A stretch of DNA of 10,481 nt, taken from the NCBI GenBank assembly GCA_002323325.1, contig DCQA01000056.1:1-10481 (forward strand), read 5' to 3'. Under the pieces are notes generated by a model. The model was not told the DNA's origin. It made no database searches and was given only the letters and a program-made list of their open reading frames with translations. Made by a program: the position numbers and the translations under genes. This document shows, piece after piece, positions 1 through 6,845 of the stretch. This DNA comes from Coxiellaceae bacterium UBA1530. GTDB taxonomy: Bacteria; Pseudomonadota; Gammaproteobacteria; Coxiellales; Coxiellaceae. Position 1 is the first letter of the stretch. Every line of letters starts with the position of its first letter.

Positions 1-276
1 ATAATAAGTCGCTGAAACAAGATTTGCACCATTACAAAGCTTGGTATTTTTCAGCTTTTGACTTTGCTCATGAATACGAATTATATGCCCTTTAACATCT
101 GGAACAGGTATTATTTTTTGCTGATCGTAGCTTCTTTCATAATCATTGGGGATATCAATAACACAATAGCCTTCGTTATCCAGATGAGGTGAATCATTTT
201 TATTCGCAAAGGAAGTTAGACTTATACAAGCTAGCGTTAGTATGATGGGTAAATTTAGAAGGCTCCTTATTATCAT
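1..276 (-). CDS. Small exported protein of unknown function, C-terminus outside the window
   Basis: The reading frame is open from the ATG at 276-274 to the window edge, giving the first 92 residues. A ribosome binding site (AAGGAA on the minus strand, 5 bases before the ATG) supports the start. The N-terminus is a Sec-type signal peptide: a basic start (MIIRSLL), a hydrophobic stretch to about residue 22, and a likely cleavage after SFA at residue 24. The Cys at 17 sits in TLAC, a poor lipobox, so a lipoprotein is less likely. The mature part is polar and contains at least two cysteines (about residues 38 and 83), which could form a periplasmic disulfide. I do not recognise a family. Exported and probably periplasmic or secreted is all that can be supported. 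Confidence 0.7.
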   Translation of the reverse strand, partial: MIIRSLLNLPIILTLACISLTSFANKNDSPHLDNEGYCVIDIPNDYERSYDQQKIIPVPDVKGHIIRIHEQSQKLKNTKLCNGANLVSATYY

Positions 277-306
277 TTTAATTCCTTGTGTTTTAAATAA
301 TCAGTG

Positions 307-335
307 ATGTTAAATATAAAATATGAGTTTGTCGA
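307..335 (-). promoter_or_regulatory. Possible promoter of the exported-protein gene
   Basis: On the minus strand TCGACA (335-330, five of six matches to TTGACA) is followed after 17 bases by TAACAT (312-307, four of six matches to TATAAT). The pair lies 31 bases before the ATG of the exported-protein gene. The surrounding DNA is A/T-rich, so a chance match is possible. Confidence 0.3.
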
Positions 336-422
336 CTAAAAGGTGAGCGTCACAGCAACTACACTCTAGCTAAATAATTTAACTTGACCATACTTAGGTT
401 TTGCGTAAACGAGAAGTAAGAT

Positions 423-600
423 ATGGCAGAAAGAAGATCGATTGATCAGTAGCGAGATATCATTGACTTTTGTAATAAAAGTGGCCATGGCAAAGCAGCC
501 TTTTTGTCGAGCCAACGCGCTTAATCACCATCAATTTCTGTAATGGTCGAGGAAATTTAACAAAAAACCAATCCACTTATTCCTAAGGCTCACTAGAGAT
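423..600 (+). pseudogene. Decayed helix-turn-helix protein fragment, IS66 TnpA/OrfA-like
   Basis: From the ATG at 423 the frame reads MAERRSIDQ, a TAG stop (450-452), then RDIIDFCNKSGHGKAAFLSS. A shift of frame near 505-515 continues as ALNHHQFL, a TAA stop (541-543), then WSRKF. Joined up, this gives a basic start, a helix ending in SGxGKAAF, a second helix with the QF-x-x-W pattern, and a basic WSRK end. That is the pattern of the short DNA-binding protein (TnpA) at the start of IS66-type elements. Two in-frame stops and one frameshift show it is dead. No downstream transposase and no terminal inverted repeats are visible. The family assignment comes from motif memory only; another short HTH protein remains possible. 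The right end is approximate. Confidence 0.4.
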
Positions 601-786
601 GCAGCATATTACATAATGAGTTTTTTTGTGCAATATATAAAGATTTCTTATATTAATCATTCGCTTATATTATACTATTCTATCTGAATCTCTTTTTACA
701 AAACCTCAAGCGATCTAACTTAAGAAGCATTCAGCAATAAAAATAACATTATCTTGATACTCATACGTAACGTGATTAATTCTTAT

Positions 787-1449
787 TTATTGTTTACACA
801 CCAACAACAACCCACTGGCTAACGGCAAGCAGCTCGACCAAACACGCTCGTCTTGTGTCACTTGCTGATTGACCGCATGCAAGGCCCGTGCTGCAGGGGA
901 AGATTGTTGATACGTATGTTCACCTATCCACAACGCATTATCCAACACCATCACACCACCTGATCGAAGCAAAGACAAAGCTAACTCATAGTAAATAGGG
1001 TAATGAATCTTATCGGCATCAATAAAGATCATATCCATACAGTCTGCATGACCATCATCCAATAACGCTTGCAATGTCTCCTCTGCCGGTGCAATGCGAA
1101 CATCAATACGCTCTGCCACACCCGCCTCTTGCCAAAAGGGTTGGCCGGTTTTTAGCCACTGATCCGATTTATCGCACGCTATCAATTGTCCATCACTGCC
1201 CATCGCATCAGCCATCACTAAGGTGGCATGCCCTGTATACACTCCCACCTCAATAATTCGCTTAGCCGATAACATCCTGATTAGCAGAGCTAAAAACTGA
1301 ACCTGCTCAGAGGTGGTTAACCACTGAGAGAAAGGTACGCTTGCTTGTGTGTGCTCGTATAGGGCTTGGGCAACGGGATGGGATCGGACACAATGCTGCC
1401 CTAAATAAGCACCCACCTCAGGCAATAATAAAGGGGCCGAATTGTTCAT
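787..1449 (-). CDS. SAM-dependent O-methyltransferase, COMT-like family
   Basis: The 220-residue protein has the size and order of class I metal-dependent O-methyltransferases (Methyltransf_3, the COMT/CCoAOMT/MdmC group). The SAM-binding motif I is IIEVGVYTG (65-73), with an acidic residue D93 (ACDKS) at the end of the second strand. The segment DMIFIDADK (139-147) supplies D144, and LDNALW (169-174) supplies D170 and N171. These three match the divalent-metal ligands of COMT. Family members methylate hydroxyl groups of catechol-like small molecules; the substrate here cannot be told. The protein is soluble, with no signal peptide. The start is supported by AGGAAA 4 bases upstream on the minus strand. 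It diverges from yebC across an 85-bp gap and does not appear to share a pathway with its neighbours. Confidence 0.9.
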   Translation of the reverse strand: MNNSAPLLLPEVGAYLGQHCVRSHPVAQALYEHTQASVPFSQWLTTSEQVQFLALLIRMLSAKRIIEVGVYTGHATLVMADAMGSDGQLIACDKSDQWLKTGQPFWQEAGVAERIDVRIAPAEETLQALLDDGHADCMDMIFIDADKIHYPIYYELALSLLRSGGVMVLDNALWIGEHTYQQSSPAARALHAVNQQVTQDERVWSSCLPLASGLLLVCKQ

Positions 1450-1459
1450 AGTTTCCTCA

Positions 1460-1489
1460 AAAGCGCTTTATTTGCCCCAGTTTTATGAT
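1460..1489 (+). promoter_or_regulatory. Putative yebC promoter with a palindrome in the -35 position
   Basis: TATGAT at 1484-1489 matches five of six bases of the -10 consensus and lies 45 bases before the yebC ATG. No good -35 hexamer stands 16-18 bases upstream. That position is instead occupied by a perfect 10-bp palindrome, AAAGCGCTTT (1460-1469). It could be an operator or activator site acting on this promoter, on the divergent O-methyltransferase gene (whose ATG is 11 bases from it), or on both. The palindrome is seen directly; a regulatory role is inference. Confidence 0.35.
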
Positions 1490-1534
1490 AGTATGCGCTC
1501 TCTTTTTGGTAAGACCAGACGAGGACATATCACC

Positions 1535-2290
1535 ATGGCAGGGCATAGTAAGTGGCATAATATTCAACATCGCAAAGGGGCGCAAGACGCTAAGCGCGGT
1601 AAGTTATTTACTAAACTGATTCGTGAAATCGTAGTTGCTGCCAAAATGGGTGATCCAGACCCGTCGAACAATCCTCGCTTGCGCACTGCCGTCGATAAAG
1701 CGTTAAGTGGAAACATGACTAAAGACACTATCCAGCGTGCCATCAAGCGTGGCGCGGGAGGTGACGATGGCGCTGATATGATGGAAATTCGCTATGAGGG
1801 CTACGGTCCCAACGGCGTTGCCATCATCGTTGACTGCCTAACTGATAATAAAAATCGCACGGTTGCTGAAGTACGTCATGCGTTCAATAAACACGGCGGC
1901 AATCTTGGCACAGCCGGATCGGTAGCCTATATCTTCGAAAAAAAAGGTATTATTCATTTCTCCAACCCCCATGACGAAGACACACTCTTTGAAGCTGCTA
2001 TAGAAGCTGGCGCTGTTGACGCCATAACGCACGACGATCAATCCATGGAGATTATTACGGAACCTGACGATTTAGTAACAGTAAAAGAGGCCTTAATAGC
2101 AGCAGAGATGACACCAGATCATGGTGAAGTGACGCTCGTAGCCTCTAACCAGGTCGATGTCAACCTTGATCAAGCACAAACGTTGTTAAAATTATCCGAT
2201 GTTTTAGAAGATCTTGATGATGTTCAAAATGTTTATACCAATGCCGATATCTCTGAAGACGTTTTAACGCAATTACAATCACTCCCATAA
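1535..2290 (+). CDS. yebC: YebC/TACO1-family protein (translation factor or transcriptional regulator)
   Basis: The 251-residue product begins MAGHSKWHNIQHRKGAQDAK, the family signature, and carries the later conserved stretches ALSGNMTKDTIQRAIKRG, EGYGPNG, DNKNRTVAEVRHAF, KHGGNLG and GSVAYIFEKKG. Length is close to that of E. coli YebC (about 246). The ATG at 1535 is chosen over an in-frame upstream ATG at 1442. It is where family homology begins, and GAGGA (1521-1525) sits 9 bases before it. YebC proteins were long annotated as DNA-binding regulators. Relatives, including mitochondrial TACO1, act on ribosomes to help difficult sequences such as proline runs. It is the first gene of a same-strand run, 17 bases before the GT2 gene. 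The common ruvCAB neighbours are absent. Confidence 0.96.
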   Translation: MAGHSKWHNIQHRKGAQDAKRGKLFTKLIREIVVAAKMGDPDPSNNPRLRTAVDKALSGNMTKDTIQRAIKRGAGGDDGADMMEIRYEGYGPNGVAIIVDCLTDNKNRTVAEVRHAFNKHGGNLGTAGSVAYIFEKKGIIHFSNPHDEDTLFEAAIEAGAVDAITHDDQSMEIITEPDDLVTVKEALIAAEMTPDHGEVTLVASNQVDVNLDQAQTLLKLSDVLEDLDDVQNVYTNADISEDVLTQLQSLP

Positions 2291-2307
2291 CCAACGGTTA
2301 ACACATC

Positions 2308-3099
2308 ATGCAAACAATACCTTTTGACCAGCAACTCTCTATCGTCATCCCAGTCCATGACGAGCAGGACTGTATACCTCTATTGATCGAAGCTATCGAT
2401 ACAACCATACCATCTGCGTTAGACTATGAAATTGTTGTTATTGACGACTGCAGCAAAGACAACACCTGGCAAACGCTAGTGACCCTCACTCAACGATACT
2501 CTAGGCTTAAAATCCTCAAGCACGCTCATAACGCAGGTCAAAGCGCCGCTGTCATTACTGGAGTAAAAGCGGCGCAATACCCATGGATTGCAACACTGGA
2601 CGGGGATGGTCAAAATAACCCTGCAGATATCCCGAAACTCATTGATAAATTGCTTCAACAAACCGACCAACAGCAAGCTTACGTGATCGCCGGACATCGA
2701 GTTAGTCGACAAGATAGTTGGCTAAAAAAATTATCTTCTCGCATTGCTAATAAAGTGCGAGGGTGGATTCTTAAAGATGATTGCCCTGACTCTGGCTGTG
2801 GTATTAAACTTTTTCCAAAACACCCCTTTTTAGCATTGCCACATTTTAACCACATACATCGATTCATCCCCGCAATGTTTTATGCACTTGGGGTTAAAAC
2901 AATCAATGTCCCTGTACAACACCACCATCGGGAACACGGCCGCTCAAAATACGGATTAAATAATCGACTATGGGTTGGCATTAGCGATATGATCGGTGTC
3001 ATTTGGCTGAGAAAAAGGCCTTTTCATGTGACGAGCGTACAGTCTTATCAACAACCTACTACTCAACAAGAGGTTACTCATGAGCAGCTTTCTCACTAA
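2308..3099 (+). CDS. Family 2 glycosyltransferase, polyprenyl-phosphate sugar transferase (ArnC/DPM1-like)
   Basis: The 263-residue protein is a GT-A fold GT2 enzyme. LSIVIPVHDEQ (10-20) opens the nucleotide-sugar fold, VVIDDCSKDNTW (43-54) contains the nucleotide-binding acidic pair, TLDGDGQNNP (96-105) contains the metal-binding DxD, and SGCGIKLF (162-169) and HREHGRSKYG (207-216) match the acceptor side of dolichyl/undecaprenyl-phosphate glycosyltransferases. It should move a sugar from a nucleotide donor to undecaprenyl phosphate on the cytoplasmic face. The two C-terminal membrane helices of ArnC are missing; the protein ends in a polar Gln/Thr-rich tail from about 245. Its last 20 bases overlap the next gene, implying coupled translation. 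The sugar is not determinable; Francisella FlmF1/FlmF2 are known analogues acting with an ArnT-type partner. Confidence 0.9.
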   Translation: MQTIPFDQQLSIVIPVHDEQDCIPLLIEAIDTTIPSALDYEIVVIDDCSKDNTWQTLVTLTQRYSRLKILKHAHNAGQSAAVITGVKAAQYPWIATLDGDGQNNPADIPKLIDKLLQQTDQQQAYVIAGHRVSRQDSWLKKLSSRIANKVRGWILKDDCPDSGCGIKLFPKHPFLALPHFNHIHRFIPAMFYALGVKTINVPVQHHHREHGRSKYGLNNRLWVGISDMIGVIWLRKRPFHVTSVQSYQQPTTQQEVTHEQLSH

Positions 3100-3391
3100 T
3101 CATCTCAATACACTATGGATCGGCATTGGCTTATTAGGCCAAGTGATGTTCTCTGCTCGCTTCCTTATTCAATGGCTGGCTAGTGAACGTGTCAAGCAAA
3201 GCATCGTGCCTGATTTATTCTGGTACTTCAGTTTGAGTGGTGGGTTGATTTTATTAGCTTACGCTATTCATAAAAAAGACCCTGTTTTTATTCTCGGGCA
3301 AGGCACCGGTATTCTCATATACTCCCGTAACCTGTATTTTATCTATCGCCAACGCATGATGCGCAAAGGTCATGTTGCAACCGCACAATGA
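3080..3391 (+). CDS. Small membrane protein, lipid-A-disaccharide synthase N-terminal domain family
   Basis: The 103-residue protein is a stand-alone copy of the LAB_N domain (PF07578), found fused to LpxB in some bacteria. Recognisable parts are FSARFLIQW (24-32), the conserved SER (35-37), P44, FWYFSLSGG (47-55), the KKDPVFILGQ turn (65-74) and YSRNL (81-85). It has three membrane segments, roughly 11-30, 45-63 and 68-90, and a basic tail. The start is supported by AAGAGG at 3068-3073. It overlaps the GT2 gene by 20 bases and the GT39 gene by 4 (ATGA). In such cassettes it is a candidate accessory factor for carrier-lipid or sugar-lipid handling, but its biochemical role is not established. 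Confidence 0.9.
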   Translation: MSSFLTNHLNTLWIGIGLLGQVMFSARFLIQWLASERVKQSIVPDLFWYFSLSGGLILLAYAIHKKDPVFILGQGTGILIYSRNLYFIYRQRMMRKGHVATAQ

Positions 3392-5079
3392 GTCATTCTA
3401 TGAACAACACCCGACGCTGGTCAAAACTCCTATCAAGTCACCTTGCCTGGATAACGATTGTCTTATTGTGTATGGCACTCTTTCTACCTGGTTTGTTTCA
3501 AGTGCCAGTCACAGATGTTGATGAAGCCCGCTTTGCACAAGCCTCCAAGCAAATGGTTGAGACACAGGATTACTGGCACATCAATATTCAAAACAAACCC
3601 CGTCACCTCAAACCGCCTGCGATTTACTGGCTACAAAGTTTCATCACACAATCGACACAATCAGCACCATACAACCAAATATTCAGCTACCGTCTACCCT
3701 CTTTCTTTGCTGCAACAACGACAACACTTCTCATTTTCTTGTTATACGCAGCCAGCCTTGGGCGTAAGACAGCTTTTATTGCCAGTGTCGTATTTGCAAG
3801 TACCTTAATTGTTGCTTTTGAATCCAGCTTTAGCACCACTGATGCGTGTCTCATGCTCAGTATTTTTGTCATGCAATGGGCATTGGGTCAAATCTACTTA
3901 AACCACCGTAAAGATCGCCCTAACCACGCTCGCTGGCCTGTATTATTTTGGGGCAGTATGGCCGTTGGTATTTTTCTAAAAGGTATCGCACCTATCTTTG
4001 CTATCGGCACTATCGTCGCATTATGTCTATTCGATCGCCAATGGCGATGGACACGTGCACTACATCCAGCCCTTGGTTTACTCGGTGTATTACTACTAAC
4101 CCTAAGCTGGCTGATCCCCTTCTCACTAGCGAGTCACAGTAACTTCTTGTGGGACATGATCTCACAAGATGTTGTTCATAAGGTCACTGGTGGACAAGAA
4201 GGTCATGGACAACCCATGGGGTTTTACCTACTGTTGATGCCTCTATTGTTTTGGCCTATGTCCTTATATTTCACAACTGCTTTCAACTATGCGAAACAAC
4301 AATGGCAAAACCCAACTACACGTTTTTTACTCGCATGGATTTTACCCAACTGGTTGATTTACGAACTAATCCCCACCAAATTGATTCACTACCTGATGCC
4401 AATATTCCCAGCAATAGCACTGCTGATAGCTATATCACTACTGTCGCCTCTCTCACAGTCGTCTCAACGAAAGGCACGTTATTTCGAAGCATGCCTCTGG
4501 TTTTTTTGTAATGTTGTATTAGCACTTGGCGTTGCATTTTTCCCTTATTCGCTAACACATCAGATATCCTTTGCTGCTTTAGCAGCCTCCCTCATCATAC
4601 TCATTAACATGCTCATGGCTTACCGTTACTTTCGACAGCAACATCACTTAGCCTCTCTAACCTGTAATGCCCTCACAGCAATTATTATTTACACTTTATT
4701 ATTCAGCATTACTTTTCCTAATTTAACACTTCTATGGAATTCACAGCGGGTGGCGAAGCTACTGCAACTTCCTAACTATCAAGAGCAAATAGCTGACCAC
4801 CCTCTTTTAGTCTCAGGCTATCATGAACCCAGTTTAATTTTTGAGGTTGGTACCCAGAGCGTCGCTTTTACACCTTTAGATACTATTGAAAAGTCTTACG
4901 CCAGTAACACAGGATCTCTAGCGTTGCTTGGAAAAAAAGATTTTCAGCGCTTTCAAACTTTTGCTCAGCAACATGACTTTCATTTTAAAGTAGATGCTAT
5001 TCTGCCTGGCTACAATCTCAATCACGGTAAACATATTATACTTCGACTAATAGAGCCCCTCGACAAGGAATCAACATGA
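3388..5079 (+). CDS. ArnT-like GT39-type membrane glycosyltransferase
   Basis: The 563-residue polytopic protein has the length of ArnT (about 550). After a first helix (about 18-38) comes DVDEARFAQASKQMVE (43-58), whose acidic and DEAR residues match the first periplasmic loop and active site of ArnT/PMT enzymes. KPPAIYWLQ (75-83) follows, as in the family's KPP-x-x-YW motif. About ten further hydrophobic segments run to about residue 460, then a soluble C-terminal domain of about 100 residues. Enzymes of this type take a sugar from undecaprenyl phosphate and place it on lipid A or another acceptor at the periplasmic face. The acceptor and sugar are unknown; Francisella FlmK and enteric ArnT are the closest known roles. 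The ATG at 3388 overlaps the preceding stop as ATGA; an ATG at 3400 is an alternative start. Confidence 0.9.
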   Translation: MSHSMNNTRRWSKLLSSHLAWITIVLLCMALFLPGLFQVPVTDVDEARFAQASKQMVETQDYWHINIQNKPRHLKPPAIYWLQSFITQSTQSAPYNQIFSYRLPSFFAATTTTLLIFLLYAASLGRKTAFIASVVFASTLIVAFESSFSTTDACLMLSIFVMQWALGQIYLNHRKDRPNHARWPVLFWGSMAVGIFLKGIAPIFAIGTIVALCLFDRQWRWTRALHPALGLLGVLLLTLSWLIPFSLASHSNFLWDMISQDVVHKVTGGQEGHGQPMGFYLLLMPLLFWPMSLYFTTAFNYAKQQWQNPTTRFLLAWILPNWLIYELIPTKLIHYLMPIFPAIALLIAISLLSPLSQSSQRKARYFEACLWFFCNVVLALGVAFFPYSLTHQISFAALAASLIILINMLMAYRYFRQQHHLASLTCNALTAIIIYTLLFSITFPNLTLLWNSQRVAKLLQLPNYQEQIADHPLLVSGYHEPSLIFEVGTQSVAFTPLDTIEKSYASNTGSLALLGKKDFQRFQTFAQQHDFHFKVDAILPGYNLNHGKHIILRLIEPLDKEST

Positions 5080-5741
5080 AGACACAGTATCAACAACATG
5101 GGATTGCTTTTTTAGCCATTGGTTTAACCTTTTTAGCTTGCTACAGTTTTATAGACCAACCATTGGCTAACTGGCTACATACCCACTCACTCGCACTGAC
5201 CTCGCGGCTAGCAAGTTTCTTCTCACATTATTTTAAAGCCGGAACTTTCTACGCACTACCAATCTTGGTTATCATCTACTGTTATTTTAAGGATCAACTG
5301 CGTTCTTCATTATGCAGAGAGAGCCTTCTACTCTGCTATATTTTCCTGATTAACGCCGTATTATGCACCGCACTCAAAGTACTATTAGCCAGAGCACGCC
5401 CTGTCGAATACTTCCATCATCACCTATATGGCTTCCACTTCTTTAAATTCAATTCCCACTTTTGGTCATTTCCCTCAGGGCATGCTTTTGTGGCTAGTAC
5501 TTTTTTCTCTTTTCTTGCTATCTCCCGACCACACTTACGCGGATGGTGCATACTGGGTATCGTCATCATGTGTATCTCAAGAATGATTTCTGGTGCTCAC
5601 TATCTGGGTGATGTCATTGTCGGTAGTTTTTTAGGTTATTGGACCTGCAAAATTATCATCACTAATTATCAACACAAACTACCTATGATTCTTGAAAACT
5701 GGATTCACAAACATCAGCCTTTGTCTACTGAAACCACCTGA
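5076..5741 (+). CDS. PAP2-family membrane phosphatase
   Basis: The 221-residue membrane protein carries the complete three-part PAP2 active site. KVLLARARP (101-109) is the K-x6-RP motif, PSGH is at 133-136, and SRMISGAHYLGD (168-179) is SR-x5-H-x3-D with catalytic H175. About six membrane helices are visible (near 10-26, 55-71, 84-104, 133-150, 156-170 and 179-197). Relatives include LpxE/LpxF-type lipid A phosphatases, PgpB and undecaprenyl-pyrophosphate phosphatases. Context favours either removal of a lipid A phosphate or recycling of the carrier lipid. The gene overlaps the GT39 stop (ATGA), with AAGGAA at 5065-5070 as ribosome binding site. No residue needed for catalysis is missing. 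Confidence 0.92.
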   Translation: MKTQYQQHGIAFLAIGLTFLACYSFIDQPLANWLHTHSLALTSRLASFFSHYFKAGTFYALPILVIIYCYFKDQLRSSLCRESLLLCYIFLINAVLCTALKVLLARARPVEYFHHHLYGFHFFKFNSHFWSFPSGHAFVASTFFSFLAISRPHLRGWCILGIVIMCISRMISGAHYLGDVIVGSFLGYWTCKIIITNYQHKLPMILENWIHKHQPLSTETT

Positions 5742-5757
5742 TCTTATTGAGCAACGT

Positions 5758-6597
5758 ATGACAACTCACCCACAAGATAGCTTGCAACGCTTTATGCTAA
5801 CATCGGCTCCTGTTCGAGGAACTATCGTCCGCCTCAATCAGTCACTTCAAACCGTCCTCGCACAACATCACTATCCAATTGCTGTTGAACAGGTACTAAC
5901 TGAAGCTCTAGTTGCCAATCTCTTGCTAACCAGCACTATGCGCTGGGAGGGTAAGTTAATTATGCAATTTCAAAGTAAAGGCAGCCTATCGTTATTAGTT
6001 ACTCAAGCGACACACAAACATCATATTACTGGCATGGCACATTGGCATGACCCCTTACCTACAGACAGTTCGTCGCTACTTGGCACAGGCCATCTCATTA
6101 CCTCTGTGCTACACAACAATACGGCAGAGCCAGATCAGAGCATTATTCCCTTAAATCCGCAAGGACTGACCGAATCACTCCAAGAATACTTTGAACGTTC
6201 TGTTCAACTACCTACAAAATTATGGATCTCAGGTAATGATGAATCTGCCTTTGGTGTCTTGCTTCAAGTCATGCCTTCACCTGCTGATTCATTTAACTTC
6301 TCAAACTTTATTGAATCACTTGATGAAAATGCACTGCATTTTGCACAACCCAACACAAAAGTACTCAGCGATTTATTACTTGAACAAGAGTACACACTGT
6401 TTAACGAAGAATCCGTTCATTTTGGTTGTAGCTGCTCATTACAAAAAATGCAACAAGCGATTATTGCCATGGGAAAAACCGAAGCCCTGAAAGCGCTTGA
6501 GGAGTGCTCTCCTTTAATCGTCCAGTGTGACTTCTGTAACGATCAGTATGCATTTACACTCGATGAGATTCAGTCGCTATTTCCAAAAGACCAATAA
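5758..6597 (+). CDS. hslO: Redox-regulated molecular chaperone Hsp33
   Basis: The 279-residue protein is full length for Hsp33. The N-terminal holdase domain starts near DSLQRFML (7-14) and includes VRGTIVRL (19-26) and TEALVANLLLTSTM (48-61). The C-terminal zinc switch is intact: CSC (C224, C226), then after 30 residues CDFC (C257, C260). Oxidative stress releases the zinc and activates the chaperone in the cytoplasm. An extra C250 lies just before the second pair. The ATG at 5758 fits the family N-terminus; an in-frame ATG at 5692, inside the PAP2 gene, would add a non-homologous extension. The gene starts 16 bases after the PAP2 stop, with only a weak ribosome binding site, so it may be translated by coupling. 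It is the last gene of the run. Confidence 0.95.
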   Translation: MTTHPQDSLQRFMLTSAPVRGTIVRLNQSLQTVLAQHHYPIAVEQVLTEALVANLLLTSTMRWEGKLIMQFQSKGSLSLLVTQATHKHHITGMAHWHDPLPTDSSSLLGTGHLITSVLHNNTAEPDQSIIPLNPQGLTESLQEYFERSVQLPTKLWISGNDESAFGVLLQVMPSPADSFNFSNFIESLDENALHFAQPNTKVLSDLLLEQEYTLFNEESVHFGCSCSLQKMQQAIIAMGKTEALKALEECSPLIVQCDFCNDQYAFTLDEIQSLFPKDQ

Positions 6598-6631
6598 ACC
6601 TTATCAAAGATACCGATAAATGATGGCAAAC

Positions 6632-6649
6632 TGACTATAATCACAGTCA
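6632..6649. promoter_or_regulatory. Inverted repeat enclosing a TATAAT hexamer
   Basis: TGACT (6632-6636) and AGTCA (6645-6649) form an inverted repeat with an 8-base centre. A perfect TATAAT starts at 6636 on the plus strand. No convincing -35 hexamer lies 16-18 bases upstream. It could be a weak alternative promoter for the 805-aa gene or an operator; it lacks the T-run expected of a terminator for hslO. Confidence 0.25.
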
Positions 6650-6664
6650 ATACGCCTAAAAAGC

Positions 6665-6681
6665 CTTAAGAAAGTCTTAAA
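6665..6681 (+). promoter_or_regulatory. PmrA-box-like tandem site
   Basis: CTTAAG (6665-6670), five bases, then CTTAAA (6676-6681) form a direct repeat with 11-bp period. This matches the PmrA/BasR box pattern YTTAAK-N5-YTTAAK at 11 of 12 positions, the last base being A instead of G/T. In Legionella and Coxiella the related PmrA element controls many Dot/Icm effector genes; in enterics it controls lipid A modification genes. A -10-like CATATT lies at 6704-6709, 22 bases after the site, leaving the -35 region next to the box as expected for response-regulator activation. The match is seen in the sequence; binding by a PmrA homologue is inference, and no pmrAB gene is in the window. Confidence 0.45.
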
Positions 6682-6832
6682 TGCTCAATATGTTCGTTTT
6701 TTGCATATTTCTTGATTCAGATCATGTAATTTAATAATCAGCTTAAATAATCCTACAACCGTTGTGAGCTTCGACACGGATTGTCACTCTTAACCAAGAG
6801 CTTTGATGGATTAAAACTACATCACACATGAT

Positions 6833-6837
6833 GGAGG
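6833..6837 (+). promoter_or_regulatory. Strong ribosome binding site deciding the start of the 805-aa protein
   Basis: GGAGG lies 8 bases before the ATG at 6846, an ideal distance. The two in-frame ATGs at 6828 and 6831 overlap or precede this site and have no Shine-Dalgarno sequence of their own, so the start at 6846 is preferred. Confidence 0.75.
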
Positions 6838-6845
6838 CTTTAATC

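Larger units (their letters stand above)
277..786. other. Gene-poor, A/T-rich stretch of about 510 bp
   Basis: The stretch holds a possible promoter for the leftward exported-protein gene (307-335) and the degraded HTH fragment (423 to about 600). Between about 600 and 786 I see no gene, RNA or strong terminator, only very A/T-rich DNA with several TATA-like hexamers (for example 661-680) and no obvious partner gene. The minus-strand O-methyltransferase gene ends at 787 without a clear hairpin-plus-T-run after it. Confidence 0.5.

Noticed and set aside
729..765. Minus-strand 14-codon hydrophobic ORF (MSIKIMLFLLLNAS) near 765-725
   Set aside because: It is too short, has no supporting ribosome binding site, and lies in A/T-rich DNA where such ORFs arise by chance.
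1442..1534. Upstream in-frame extension of yebC
   Set aside because: The added 31 residues do not match the family, and the ribosome binding site and the MAGHSKW start point to 1535.
3458..4511. Several ORFs of 60-116 codons in other frames within the GT39 gene
   Set aside because: They overlap a gene with strong family motifs and show no recognisable protein features of their own.
5692..5757. Upstream in-frame extension of hslO into the PAP2 gene
   Set aside because: The extra 22 residues are unlike Hsp33 N-termini; they arise from out-of-frame reading of the end of the PAP2 gene.
6666..6680. TTAAGA-AAG-TCTTAA hairpin as a terminator of the hslO operon
   Set aside because: The stem is A/T-only with a 3-base loop and no T-run follows; the tandem CTTAA reading is more informative.
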